A stretch of 64,000 nucleotides of DNA from an uncultured Ignavibacteriota bacterium. GTDB lineage: Bacteria; Bacteroidota; Ignavibacteria; UBA10030; UBA8401. Below, piece after piece: positions 54,759-63,680 of this stretch (within the stretch, counting starts at the first letter, position 1; each line of letters opens with the position of its first letter). The DNA lies in NCBI GenBank assembly GCA_903861125.1, contig CAIOTF010000054.1, forward strand, positions 1-64,000, read 5' to 3'. A program made the translations under genes and the position numbers. A model generated the notes under the pieces. It searched no databases. It had not been told where the DNA came from and saw only the letters and a program-made list of their open reading frames with translations.

Positions 54759-56258
54759 TTATACGGCCAGCGGTTCCACAACCAGGTTCAGCTGCGCCAA
54801 TTTCATACGGCGGGCTTCGAGAGCCTGCTGAACGGAAAGCAATGCAACAAATCCATAACCGCAGGTAAACAACAATTGGAACGGCACGGCTGCAATTTCA
54901 AGATAGTATAAGGATGAAAGAACGCCGAAGAAACAATACAGTGCAAGAGCAATTTCAATCAGCACTGTCCAGCTGAATTTTACCGGAACATATTTCTTAT
55001 CGTTCCACGACTGTTTTTTCCCTTCAATGCCGTATTTCGGTGTGCGAACGAATTCGCTCTTCCGTTTGAACAAACCTTCCAGAACTGCCTTGCTATTGTT
55101 CACGGCAAAACCCATGCTGCCCGCCATGAAGACCGGGAACAGCATAATCCGTTTACGCCAATCGGCATAGATGTCTTTCTGCGAATACAGATAGAACAGG
55201 AATGAACCGATGAATGCCAGTACAAAGACCGACATGAAATCAAAATATGCGTCGAACCTGCCGCCGTGTTTAATGAACGTGAGCGGCACATTCAGAATGC
55301 TCGCGAGAATGATAAACGGAAAAACAATATTGTTCGTTAAATGGAACGTGCTGTGGAATTTTATGCGGAACGGAATGTCGGATTTCCATACCATAGGGAG
55401 AAGTTTCCGAGCTGTCTCGATCGCACCTTTTGTCCAGCGGAACTGCTGCGATTTTAACGCGTTGATTTCTGCCGGAAGTTCTGCCGGTGAGGTTACATCG
55501 CGCAGAAATTTGAATTTCCATCCGCGGAGCTGCGCACGATAGCTCAGATCGAGATCTTCTGTGAGTGTATCGCTCTGCCAGTTGCCGGCATCGATGATCG
55601 TTTCTTTTCTCCAAACGCCGCCGGTTCCGTTAAAGTTGATGAAATATCCCGCTTTGTTGCGGATATTCTGTTCGATGACGAAATGACCATCCAACGCCAT
55701 TGCCTGCGTGCGTGTCATTAGAGAATAATCGCCGTTCAAATGCTCCCATCGTGTCTGCACCATGCCGATATTCTTATTGGCAAAGAAATATGGGATTGTC
55801 TTTTGCAGGAACTCCGGTTTCGGAATAAAGTCTGCATCGAAGATCGCAACAAAATCCCCTTTTGCCGTTTTCAAACCCTCTTTCAATGCACCAGCTTTGA
55901 AACCTTGCCGGTTTGTGCGGTGAGCGTGGATGATGTTAAACCCTTTCGCCTGTTTTTCGCGGACGATGCTTGCAACAAGGTCGACTGTTTCATCGGTCGA
56001 ATCATCGAGAACCTGAATTTCGATCCTGTCCCTGGGATAATCAATGCTGCACGATGCGTCGATCAGGCGGCGCACAACGTACATTTCGTTATACAACGGA
56101 AGCTGGATAGTCACCATCGGTGTTTCCGTTAGCGGAAGGTCCCCTTCCACCTCGTTCCGGTGTTTATAGTAATGATAGATCATGACGAATCCGTGGGCGC
56201 CAAAGACAAACAGGATGCTCAGGCAGATGATGTACGAAATCAGTATGAATTGTTCCAT
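54759..56258 (-). CDS. Processive membrane glycosyltransferase, cellulose-synthase-like GT2
   Basis: The 499-residue protein has an N-terminal membrane helix (ILISYIICLSILFVFGAHGF), a GT-A domain and several C-terminal helices. Processive GT2 motifs are present: DDSTDETVDLV, FDADF, TEDLDLSYRAQ and QQFRWTKG. The last matches the Q(Q/R)xRW acceptor motif. Such enzymes synthesise a polymer and extrude it, or transfer a sugar to a lipid. No PilZ domain or BcsB partner is seen nearby, so the product is unknown. Confidence 0.88.
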   Translation of the reverse strand: MEQFILISYIICLSILFVFGAHGFVMIYHYYKHRNEVEGDLPLTETPMVTIQLPLYNEMYVVRRLIDASCSIDYPRDRIEIQVLDDSTDETVDLVASIVREKQAKGFNIIHAHRTNRQGFKAGALKEGLKTAKGDFVAIFDADFIPKPEFLQKTIPYFFANKNIGMVQTRWEHLNGDYSLMTRTQAMALDGHFVIEQNIRNKAGYFINFNGTGGVWRKETIIDAGNWQSDTLTEDLDLSYRAQLRGWKFKFLRDVTSPAELPAEINALKSQQFRWTKGAIETARKLLPMVWKSDIPFRIKFHSTFHLTNNIVFPFIILASILNVPLTFIKHGGRFDAYFDFMSVFVLAFIGSFLFYLYSQKDIYADWRKRIMLFPVFMAGSMGFAVNNSKAVLEGLFKRKSEFVRTPKYGIEGKKQSWNDKKYVPVKFSWTVLIEIALALYCFFGVLSSLYYLEIAAVPFQLLFTCGYGFVALLSVQQALEARRMKLAQLNLVVEPLAV

Positions 56259-56306
56259 AGTAGTATCTGTTAAATGAATGAAAGATTATGTGTTATAAAC
56301 TTGTTC

Positions 56307-56798
56307 TTACCAGCCCGAAACGGTTTCGAGCAGAATATCCTCGGCTACTTTGTTGACCGCATCGTTCAGCGCAACATCGCGCGTCTGCTGTCCCTGCGTA
56401 TATTCCCCCCAGTTGGAAAAATCTTTTTCCCATATTTTTTTCCGGAATTTCATGTCGGTGTACGACGCGTGGACAGTCACTGTTACTCTGCGCGTGCGCA
56501 CGATATCGTTACCGCCGATGACCGACGGCGCATCGATGACCGTTGAGATCGTTCCTTCAATAATCGAATCAGCCGTCAGCCGTTCGCCGAGCTCGAGATT
56601 GTTATCATTGCGGAACTGCTCGATCACTTTCTGCGTGAACTTCTCACGCAATCCCGGTTCGCCGAATCCGCTCACATCCTCGAACAGCGGTATAGCCACC
56701 GTTTTCAAATGCGGTGCAACCGAAGCGCCGGTGAACGAATAGCAGCCGCCGAACAGCAGCGCGCAAATACCGGCAAGAAGAATGACTGACGTTTTCAT
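56307..56798 (-). CDS. lptE: LptE-type LPS-assembly lipoprotein
   Basis: The 163-residue protein has a lipobox (LLFGGC, Cys19). The mature chain has the LptE pattern: YSFTGASVAPHLKTVAIPLFED, then two long helices and strands (RRVTVTVHASYTDM, IWEKDFSNWGEY). LptE sits inside the LptD barrel and helps insert LPS in the outer leaflet. It overlaps the preceding activator gene by ATGA, so the two are translationally coupled. Confidence 0.85.
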   Translation of the reverse strand: MKTSVILLAGICALLFGGCYSFTGASVAPHLKTVAIPLFEDVSGFGEPGLREKFTQKVIEQFRNDNNLELGERLTADSIIEGTISTVIDAPSVIGGNDIVRTRRVTVTVHASYTDMKFRKKIWEKDFSNWGEYTQGQQTRDVALNDAVNKVAEDILLETVSGW

Positions 56799-57922
56799 AG
56801 ACCGTATTCTTTAATTTTTCTGTAGAGTGTCCGCTCCGATATCTGCAGTTCATCGGCAGCAAGACGGCGATTGTTATGAAATTTTTTCAGTGCTGTTTCT
56901 ATCATTCTCCGCTCCATCTCGCCCAGCGAAAGATTCTCCTGAACGGCGTTGCTCTGATTTCCACCCGGCGTACCGCTGCCGCCAAGCACACCTTTCACAA
57001 GATTCTTCACTTCCAGCATATCATTCTTCAATTCGATCAGTGCGCGGTAAAGCAGTTCGCGCTCGTCAAAATCATTCGGTTTGGAAACGACCATGGGAAG
57101 ATTACGTTCTTCCGACGGCAGCCGGAGATATTTTCTAATGTCATCGGCATCCAGCTTCCGTCCGCGCTCGAGCACCAGCATGCTTTCAACTACATTCCGT
57201 AACTCGCGCACATTCCCGTTCCAATAATACTGCTGCATCAACTCGACCGCTGCAGGTGTCATTCCGCCGAATTTGATGCCGTTCTTCGCAGAAAACTCCT
57301 CAACAAATTTTTCAAAGAGCAGCGGGATATCCTCTTTCCGTTCCCGCAGCGCCGGAATGCGAACATTCACGGAACGCAGCCGGTAGAAAAGATCCTGGCG
57401 GAAGTGTCCGTTCCGTACTTCCTGTTCCAGATCCTTATTCGTTGCCGCTATCACTCTTACATCAACTTTTCGCGCAACCGATGAACCAACGCGCAGAAAT
57501 TCTCCGTTCTCAAGGATGCGTAAAAATTTTACCTGTGTTCCAAGCGGAAGTTCGCCGATCTCATCCAAAAAAATTGTGCCGCCATCAGCCAGTTCAAAAT
57601 ATCCCTTTCGCTCGCTGCTCGCTCCGGTGAACGATCCTTTTTCGTGTCCGAACAGTTCCGATTCTATGATCCCTTCCGGGATGGCGCCGCAGTTCACGGT
57701 AACCATCGTTCTTTTTGCACGCTTGCTCGCACCATGTATGGCATGAGCGATCACTTCCTTGCCGACACCGCTTTCTCCGGTGATCAGAACAGTAATATCG
57801 GTCGGAGCAACATGCTGCAGCACCTGCACAAGTTCCTGCATCTCGAGCGATTCGCCGACGATGCCGAACTGACGTTGAAATTCTTTCCTGTCCAATGTCT
57901 GTTCCACGCGTTCTCCGTTCAC
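56795..57922 (-). CDS. Sigma-54-dependent activator lacking a sensor domain
   Basis: The 375-residue protein consists of a short N-terminus, an AAA+ sigma-54 interaction domain (about 20-250) and a C-terminal Fis-type HTH (NRRLAADELQISERTLYRKI). Walker A (GESGVGKE), the sigma-54 contact loop as GSFTGA instead of GAFTGA, and Walker B (GTIFLDEIGELP) are present. The DNA-binding helix matches Fis proteins. There is no receiver or GAF domain, so control is probably by expression level or a partner. It overlaps its neighbours on both sides by ATGA. Its presence implies sigma-54 in this organism. Confidence 0.9.
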   Translation of the reverse strand: MNGERVEQTLDRKEFQRQFGIVGESLEMQELVQVLQHVAPTDITVLITGESGVGKEVIAHAIHGASKRAKRTMVTVNCGAIPEGIIESELFGHEKGSFTGASSERKGYFELADGGTIFLDEIGELPLGTQVKFLRILENGEFLRVGSSVARKVDVRVIAATNKDLEQEVRNGHFRQDLFYRLRSVNVRIPALRERKEDIPLLFEKFVEEFSAKNGIKFGGMTPAAVELMQQYYWNGNVRELRNVVESMLVLERGRKLDADDIRKYLRLPSEERNLPMVVSKPNDFDERELLYRALIELKNDMLEVKNLVKGVLGGSGTPGGNQSNAVQENLSLGEMERRMIETALKKFHNNRRLAADELQISERTLYRKIKEYGL

Positions 57923-58662
57923 CGTTTCACCACAAACCAGTCCAGATTGAATTTTGTTTTCAATTCGGCACCGAATAACCGTGCCGACTGATCATCTGCA
58001 AATCCTTCAAATGCCACTGCATAGACGGTCTTACTTCCGCTTTGCTTTGCGAATACCGTTGCCTTTTTTCCCACAACCGATGTAATATTAGTTGCCTGCT
58101 GCTGCGCGATAGATTCCTGTGAATAAACACCAACCTGCACTGCAATTCTTCCAACTGCGGGGGCCGGAATGTTTGTTTCTTTTTTCTCTTCGGCGGCCAA
58201 TGGCTGTGCACTTTGCTGCTGCTCAGGCCGCGCGGCCGGCCGGATCTCTACTTTTAGCGGCTCTTGTACGCTACGTTTTGCATAGATGGAATTGGGATAT
58301 TGTTCGTTCAATTGAGCAAATTTTGCTTCGGCCGTTTTGTATAGACCGACTGCATAATAATATTGATAGACCTTATAGAGTGCGTCGTCCGCCCATACGC
58401 TTTGGGGAAAATTATCGACATAGGTCTGATATTTTTTCACCGCCTGATCGCCGTTTTCCGTAACATACGCGTCGAGGTATCTCGCTCCCGGATCGTTCGG
58501 CTGCTGCTGCAATAACGAGGCAATCTCTGTACGCACCTGGCCGATTTTTCCGGAGTGGATCAGATCGAGGCGTTTACGGACATCCTGTTCGTCAAGCTGA
58601 GCAAAGAGCGACGCCGTCAACACAATAACTGCCGATAACATGAGGAACGTATATTTTTTCAT
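57919..58662 (-). CDS. Periplasmic SPOR-domain protein with TPR-like repeats
   Basis: The start at 58662 is chosen because AAGGAG precedes it by seven bases and it begins a signal peptide (MKKYTFLMLSAVIVLTASLFAQ). The 247-residue protein has a YbgF-type TPR region (about 30-135, LFKVYQYYYAVGLY-like helices), a Pro/Gln-rich linker and a C-terminal SPOR domain (RIAVQVGVYSQESIAQQQA onward). SPOR domains bind denuded peptidoglycan at division sites. It overlaps the activator gene by ATGA. Confidence 0.82.
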   Translation of the reverse strand: MKKYTFLMLSAVIVLTASLFAQLDEQDVRKRLDLIHSGKIGQVRTEIASLLQQQPNDPGARYLDAYVTENGDQAVKKYQTYVDNFPQSVWADDALYKVYQYYYAVGLYKTAEAKFAQLNEQYPNSIYAKRSVQEPLKVEIRPAARPEQQQSAQPLAAEEKKETNIPAPAVGRIAVQVGVYSQESIAQQQATNITSVVGKKATVFAKQSGSKTVYAVAFEGFADDQSARLFGAELKTKFNLDWFVVKR

Positions 58663-58695
58663 TGTAGTCTCCTTGTTTCGTGTCATGAATCGTCA

Positions 58696-60018
58696 TCAAT
58701 TCATGCTTGGAACAAGCGTACCAAACAGTGTCTGTGCATTTGCCCGTTCGATCTTTACTGACCGTATCTCGCCAACCGCACCATTTTCCCTGGGGAACAA
58801 TGTTTTTTTATTGGTGTCCGTGCGCCCAAGAAGATCGTCGGCAGAGCGCGAACTGTCGCGTTCGATCAGCACTTCAACTTCTTTTCCGATAAGCGTCTGA
58901 TTGATGTCAAACGCAATGCCATTCTGTAACTCGATGATCTCATTCAGCCGTTCAACTTTCAACTCTTCGGTAACATCATCTCCCATGTCCCATGCTTTTG
59001 TGCTCTCGCGCGGAGAATATTTGAACATGAATGCGCCGTCGAACCTCACTTCTTTCAGGATCTCAAGAGTCATTGCGTGGTCTTCATTTGTTTCCGTCGG
59101 AAAACCTGCCATGATATCGGTCGAAAAACTCGCTTCGGGAATTGCCTGTTTGATCTTCTGCATCAAGCCGAGATAATGTTCCACGGTGTAGGTACGATTC
59201 ATCAGTTTCAATATTCTGTTGGAACCCGACTGGACCGGAAGATGAACATACTTGCAGATATTTTTATGCACGGCGATCGTTTCAATCAGTTTATCGCTCA
59301 TATCCTGCGGATGGGATGTCATGTATCGGATGCGCATCGTGCTGTCTGCTTCAGCCGCGGACCGGAGCAAATCGGCAAAATCATATTCGCCGTCGTGATA
59401 CGAATTTACATTTTGTCCGAGCAATGTTACTTCTTTGAAACCCTGCGCGCTGAGTTTATGAACTTCTTCGATTACGCTTTTCAGACTTCTACTCCGTTCA
59501 CGACCGCGGGTAAAAGGCACAACGCAGAATGTGCAGAACTTGTCGCAGCCCCGCATTACAGAAAGCCAGGCGCTTATTCCTTCGGTACGAAGCGGGGTGA
59601 TATCATCATAATTTTCAACACGGGAAAGCTTCACGGCTATGCCGCGCTGACCGGCGTAGGCATCTTCAATCAATTTGGGGAGTTTGCGATATTCGTCCGG
59701 ACCGACAACGAGATCAACAAGATTGTTTTTCTCTACTAACGTCGTCCGCAATCGCTCTGCCATACAACCAAGGATGCCAATCAATACTTCAGGATTTCTG
59801 CGCTTATGTTCTTTCAGTTCGGAGACTCGCTGATGGGCACGCAACTCTGCATTATCACGGACACTGCATGTATTCACTAAAATCAGGTCGGCGTTTGCTG
59901 CTTCTTTTGTGGGAGTATAACCAATTTCGTTTAAAACGCTGAGTACAACCTCGGTGTCTGCCACATTCATTTGGCAGCCGTAGGTTTCAACATAGATTTT
60001 TTTGGATTTTGTTTCCAT
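58696..60018 (-). CDS. miaB: tRNA-2-methylthio-N6-dimethylallyladenosine synthase
   Basis: The 440-residue protein is a methylthiotransferase of the radical-SAM class. The N-terminal UPF0004 domain (VETYGCQMNVADTE) holds one cluster cysteine; the radical-SAM domain has RGCDKFCTFCVVPF with the CxxxCxxC motif; a TRAM domain closes the protein. It adds the methylthio group to i6A37 of tRNAs reading codons that start with U. The SPOR gene follows. A miaB / sigma-54 regulator / lptE order is familiar to me from Bacteroidota genomes. Confidence 0.95.
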   Translation of the reverse strand: METKSKKIYVETYGCQMNVADTEVVLSVLNEIGYTPTKEAANADLILVNTCSVRDNAELRAHQRVSELKEHKRRNPEVLIGILGCMAERLRTTLVEKNNLVDLVVGPDEYRKLPKLIEDAYAGQRGIAVKLSRVENYDDITPLRTEGISAWLSVMRGCDKFCTFCVVPFTRGRERSRSLKSVIEEVHKLSAQGFKEVTLLGQNVNSYHDGEYDFADLLRSAAEADSTMRIRYMTSHPQDMSDKLIETIAVHKNICKYVHLPVQSGSNRILKLMNRTYTVEHYLGLMQKIKQAIPEASFSTDIMAGFPTETNEDHAMTLEILKEVRFDGAFMFKYSPRESTKAWDMGDDVTEELKVERLNEIIELQNGIAFDINQTLIGKEVEVLIERDSSRSADDLLGRTDTNKKTLFPRENGAVGEIRSVKIERANAQTLFGTLVPSMN

Positions 60019-60401
60019 TTTGCTCTACAAATATACCTTGCTTCTGACATTTGGACAATTGAAACTCTTTATATTAATGAAATTTAATTCAATACATTGA
60101 ATATTAAGCGATTTTAAGAAATGGGATGTTTGCCTTTTTGTCAGTATAATTTTAACGGGGGGAAAAGTAGGTGTAATTATCAAAATAAGTTATCCACACA
60201 TTAAGAACAGCGCATGGTGGTGTGCGTATTGGTTTTTTCGCAAAATTGACCCCTCGTATTAATTTTCGGCAACAATTCGAAAATCCAATAATTTGTTCTG
60301 CCATTTAAGCCTGTTTTTTGTACTTAAATTGGCATAACTTTTGGACTACAATTAGCGCTACTATTCACTAGATCTGCTTTCTCACTCAAACCAAAATTAT
60401 T
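60019..60401. promoter_or_regulatory. Divergent promoter region of miaB and pta, with a sigma-54-like site
   Basis: This 383-base gap contains TGGCATAACTTTTGGA at 60330-60345, which aligns with the sigma-54 consensus TGGCAC-N5-TTGCW in the -24 part and with one mismatch in the -12 part (GG for GC), at the correct spacing. It lies 57 bases before the pta start. No RNA gene or repeat was found in the rest. Confidence 0.35.
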
Positions 60402-61388
60402 ATGAACCCGCAAAATTTTATTACAGATGTCAGAAATAAAGCCAAACAATTAAAGAAGACCATTGTTCTTCCGGATGCGATCGATCCCCGCGCCATGAAG
60501 GCGGCCCGTATTATTACGGACGAGGGGATTGCAACACCGGTCCTGATCGGAAATGAAAGCGCCATCCGTGCTAAGGCAACAGAAGAGAATGTTTCCCTGG
60601 CAGGAATAACGATCATCGATCCGGAGAAGTCTGAACTTCTGAAATCCTTTTCAGAAAAATTTTTTGAACTGCGCAAAACAAAAGGGATCCAACTTGCGGA
60701 AGCGACCGAAACAATGAAGAAGCCGCTCTTCTTCGGCGCCATGATGGTCCGCGAAGGATTGGCCGACGGAAGCGTTGCCGGATCATTCTCCACGACCGGA
60801 GATGTGATGCGGGCAGGTATTCAGGTGATCGGAGTAAAGGAAGGAATCAGTGTTGTCTCGAGTTTCTTTGTGATGGTGTTTCCGAACCAATTGTTCTCAT
60901 TTGCTGATTGCGCGGTCGTTCCGGATCCGACAGCGGAACAACTTGCCGACATTGCGTTAACAACGGCAGAGAATCATGCAAAACTTACCGGAGAAGAAGC
61001 GCGTGTTGCCATGCTTTCCTTCTCTACCAAAGGAAGTGCAACTCATCCCCATGTTGAGAAAGTTGTGAAAGCAGCCGCATTGGCAAAACAGAAAAATCCG
61101 AACGTAAAGCTCGATGGTGAAATGCAGTTAGACGCAGCGATCGTACCAAAAGTTGGTGCTTCGAAAGCGCCCGGAAGCAATGTTGCCGGTACCGCAAACG
61201 TTCTTGTCTTCCCTGATCTTGATGCCGGAAATATCGGATACAAACTTGCCCAACGGCTCGGCGGCGCGGAAGCAATCGGACCGATCGTGCAGGGATTGAA
61301 AAAACCGGCATTCGATCTATCGCGCGGCTGTTCCGTTGACGATATCGTGAATACAACTGCGATCAATGCGGTGATAGGAGCAGTGTAG
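60402..61388 (+). CDS. pta: Phosphate acetyltransferase
   Basis: The 328-residue cytosolic protein is the compact Pta of the PTA_PTB family. The N-terminus is [16 protein letters not shown], and the ligand-binding [10 protein letters not shown] and [23 protein letters not shown] blocks are intact. It interconverts acetyl-CoA and acetyl phosphate. No acetate kinase gene is nearby. The cupin gene begins four bases after its stop and may be co-transcribed. Confidence 0.93.
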   Translation: MNPQNFITDVRNKAKQLKKTIVLPDAIDPRAMKAARIITDEGIATPVLIGNESAIRAKATEENVSLAGITIIDPEKSELLKSFSEKFFELRKTKGIQLAEATETMKKPLFFGAMMVREGLADGSVAGSFSTTGDVMRAGIQVIGVKEGISVVSSFFVMVFPNQLFSFADCAVVPDPTAEQLADIALTTAENHAKLTGEEARVAMLSFSTKGSATHPHVEKVVKAAALAKQKNPNVKLDGEMQLDAAIVPKVGASKAPGSNVAGTANVLVFPDLDAGNIGYKLAQRLGGAEAIGPIVQGLKKPAFDLSRGCSVDDIVNTTAINAVIGAV

Positions 61389-61392
61389 AGCA

Positions 61393-61893
61393 ATGAAAAG
61401 TAACGATTGGATTTCCCGTTTAGATTTACTGCCTCATCCTGAAGGTGGATACTTCAAAGAAATCTATCGGGCAGAAGGCATTATTTCACAGCCTAATCTG
61501 CCAATGCGGTATAATGGAGGACGTTCCTATTCAACATCCATTTATTACCTGTTGGAAAGCAATAATTTCTCTTCGTTACACCGGTTGAATTCCGATGAAC
61601 AGTGGTTTCATATCGACGGTTCGGCACTTACCATTCACTCAATTTTGCCGGACGGATCATACACGCAACATCATATCGGAAAAAATTTAGACAAGAGCGA
61701 ATCACCCTATGCTGTTGTTCCGCGCGGATGCTGGTTCGGTGGAACGGTTGATGAAAAAAACTCATTTTCACTTGTGGGATGTATCGTAGCGCCGGGATTT
61801 GATTTTGATGATTTTGAACTGGCACAACGGGGTGATTTACTGATGCAGTATCCACAGCACAAAAGTCTCATCGAAAAACTCACCAGAACGTAG
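61393..61893 (+). CDS. DUF985 cupin-like protein
   Basis: The 166-residue protein begins WISRLDLLPHPEGGYFKEIY, the DUF985 hallmark, and continues with SIYYLLESNNFSSLHRLNSDE and a later LVGCIVAPGFDFDDFELA. The fold is a single cupin barrel, probably metal-binding through its histidines and glutamate. The family has no proven function. It starts four bases after pta. Confidence 0.88.
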   Translation: MKSNDWISRLDLLPHPEGGYFKEIYRAEGIISQPNLPMRYNGGRSYSTSIYYLLESNNFSSLHRLNSDEQWFHIDGSALTIHSILPDGSYTQHHIGKNLDKSESPYAVVPRGCWFGGTVDEKNSFSLVGCIVAPGFDFDDFELAQRGDLLMQYPQHKSLIEKLTRT

Positions 61894-61923
61894 CATACAT
61901 TCATCGTGATGGATGTATGCTAC
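61890..61923. terminator. Sixteen-base hairpin spanning the stop codons of convergent genes
   Basis: GTAGCATACATTCATC (61890-61905) pairs with GATGGATGTATGCTAC (61908-61923) around a two-base loop, with one G-T pair. It contains the cupin stop (61891-61893) and the end of the membrane-protein gene (61920). It has no T-run, so it may be a bidirectional RNA end or a barrier hairpin rather than a classic terminator. Confidence 0.6.
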
Positions 61924-62240
61924 AGCATTTCGATCAACGGCATCACAATATAGCTTAACGCAAACGCGTCGATAACTTCCACGGCAAACGGAATGCCGAT
62001 GCCGTCGGGATAGATATCGGCGTCGGCATTCTTCACGATAAAGAAACCGGCAACAACTATCGTTAATGCAAAATGGATCATCGGGGGAAATATTGAAACG
62101 TACCCCGCCAGCATCGATGCGCCGGCACACAGCGCGCAGGTAATAAGTCTCGCTTCCAGTTTCCGGAATTTGAGAGCGGCATAATAGAGAATTCCCTTCA
62201 GCACCAGATCGATCAGCGGTATGAAGAGTTCGATCTTCAT
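61920..62240 (-). CDS. Small membrane protein of unknown family
   Basis: The 106-residue protein has three to four hydrophobic helices (IDLVLKGILYYAALKF, ALCAGASMLAGYVSIF, FALTIVVAGFFIV, AFALSYIVMPLI). An acidic ADADIYPDG loop follows the third. No family is recognised. It overlaps the QueF-like gene by ATGA and belongs to a three-gene unit on the minus strand with the QueF-like gene and the hydrolase gene. Confidence 0.65.
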   Translation of the reverse strand: MKIELFIPLIDLVLKGILYYAALKFRKLEARLITCALCAGASMLAGYVSIFPPMIHFALTIVVAGFFIVKNADADIYPDGIGIPFAVEVIDAFALSYIVMPLIEML

Positions 62241-62650
62241 TTTTTCCGGTGATATTCCGTTTCAACCGTTATTGCGATCCCGCCGCGGACAGCATATGCA
62301 GCCGTCACTTTACAGCGGCGCGGCTTCAGCACCGCGACAAGATCATCAAGAATAACATTTACAACATGTTCGTAGAACGTCTCTTCGTTACGGAATGCTT
62401 GGAGATATAATTTCAGTGATTTCGATTCGATAATGAAGGTATCAGGGACATATTCGATCTGTAGTGTAGCAAAATCGGGCTGACGGTTCACAGGACCAAG
62501 CGTTGTGAATTCGTCTGTTGTGAGCGTAATAGTATAATTCCGCCCGGCATGATGATTCGGAAATATCTCCAGATTCTTCTGAGGTTCAGAATCCCTGCCA
62601 AGAAGCGACAGAGATTGCAGATCTTTTTTTGATGTTCGTTTTTTTATCAT
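62237..62650 (-). CDS. QueF-like protein lacking the catalytic cysteine
   Basis: The start at 62650 gives 137 residues, the usual short QueF length. The fold signature is strong: RQPDFATLQIEYVPD, ESKSLKLYLQAFRNEETFYEH, and a final VRGGIAITVETEY. In QueF the motif CPxTGQPDF supplies the cysteine that attacks the nitrile of preQ0; here it reads LGPVNRQPDF, with Gly52 in the cysteine position and Asn55-Arg56 for Thr-Gly. Asp59 (of QPDF) is kept. So classical nitrile reductase chemistry is not expected. It may bind a pteridine or deazaguanine in another role. No other queuosine gene is near. Confidence 0.85.
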   Translation of the reverse strand: MIKKRTSKKDLQSLSLLGRDSEPQKNLEIFPNHHAGRNYTITLTTDEFTTLGPVNRQPDFATLQIEYVPDTFIIESKSLKLYLQAFRNEETFYEHVVNVILDDLVAVLKPRRCKVTAAYAVRGGIAITVETEYHRKK

Positions 62651-62678
62651 CGAAACAGTACCCCCGGTAGTACAATGA

Positions 62679-63572
62679 TTAATGGATATTCTGCAATTTG
62701 CTCGAAATAAGATAGTCGCGGAATTGACGTCGAACGGCAAGAACATCATTATGCGTCAATTCGGTATGGATGAAGATCAGACGGTTGTTTTTCAGGTCGT
62801 TTAACGACAGATCTTTTTCTTCTTTGGCACAAAACGTTTTTCCCCATCCTTTCAGATCTGCCATCAGGCTTTCGGATTCATTCTTTGTTCCGCCGCTGTC
62901 GGTGTAAATATTTACGAATCGGCCTTTATAGTTATCAATCCAATATGCAAATTTTTCCGTTTGTCCGTATAGCGCGTCAAACAGAATCACATCGGAAATA
63001 TTTTTTGTGACACCCCCGCGCATAAGAGCATACGATATCACACGGTACGCGCCACTGTGTCCGGCCAGAATAATCTTTCCCATATTCGTCGATCTGATTC
63101 TCTTCTTTTTTTTCAAAAACATCAAGACATCATTCACAAGATTTTTTAATCCACCGGTCTCTTCCACGCGTCCGCCGAATGAATCGGGGGAATCTTTCGG
63201 CCCTTCAGGAAAAACAAAGAGTGCGTTCTTTTTTGATTCGGCAAACTGTTCGATCAATTTGAATTGTGCACAGGCGCTGTCGAGATTATTGTACCATCCG
63301 TGGAAATAGACAACAATGTCAATATTTGCGGTTGGCTTGAATCCTTTTGGAATAAAAATAGCAACACTACTATCGGTGTAATGCTCTCGTGCGGAGAATG
63401 TCTGATTATTATAGAGCCTGCCTTGTGCGCGATCCGGATGCGGAAACGGAGAAGACGATAATTGCGGAACAAACATTTCCCCAAGATGTGAATACCGTTC
63501 GGTAAGCGGCTGGGCTGAAATGATGCGGTTGATCATAACACAAGCTGCGATAAGAATGAATGTTTTCTTCAT
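62679..63572 (-). CDS. Secreted alpha/beta-hydrolase
   Basis: The 297-residue protein has a signal peptide (MKKTFILIAACVMINRIISAQ). An alpha/beta-hydrolase core follows: VVYFHGWYNN (oxyanion region), FVFPEGPKDSPDS, and the nucleophile elbow in ILAGHSGAYRVISYALM. The C-terminal His of the triad is probably in FIHTELTHNDVLAV. The closest type is feruloyl or polyhydroxybutyrate esterase-like proteins, but the substrate is unknown. Its stop lies 28 bases before the QueF-like start. It is divergent from the gene at 63681. Confidence 0.78.
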   Translation of the reverse strand: MKKTFILIAACVMINRIISAQPLTERYSHLGEMFVPQLSSSPFPHPDRAQGRLYNNQTFSAREHYTDSSVAIFIPKGFKPTANIDIVVYFHGWYNNLDSACAQFKLIEQFAESKKNALFVFPEGPKDSPDSFGGRVEETGGLKNLVNDVLMFLKKKKRIRSTNMGKIILAGHSGAYRVISYALMRGGVTKNISDVILFDALYGQTEKFAYWIDNYKGRFVNIYTDSGGTKNESESLMADLKGWGKTFCAKEEKDLSLNDLKNNRLIFIHTELTHNDVLAVRRQFRDYLISSKLQNIH

Positions 63573-63680
63573 ATATGTCCTTATGTGAGAATCGAAATAA
63601 AATACAAAATCTTTTATTGTCTTTTCATCCTTATATCAATATGTTTCAGCAATTCTCACTGCTCTCCTATAAGGAAATGT

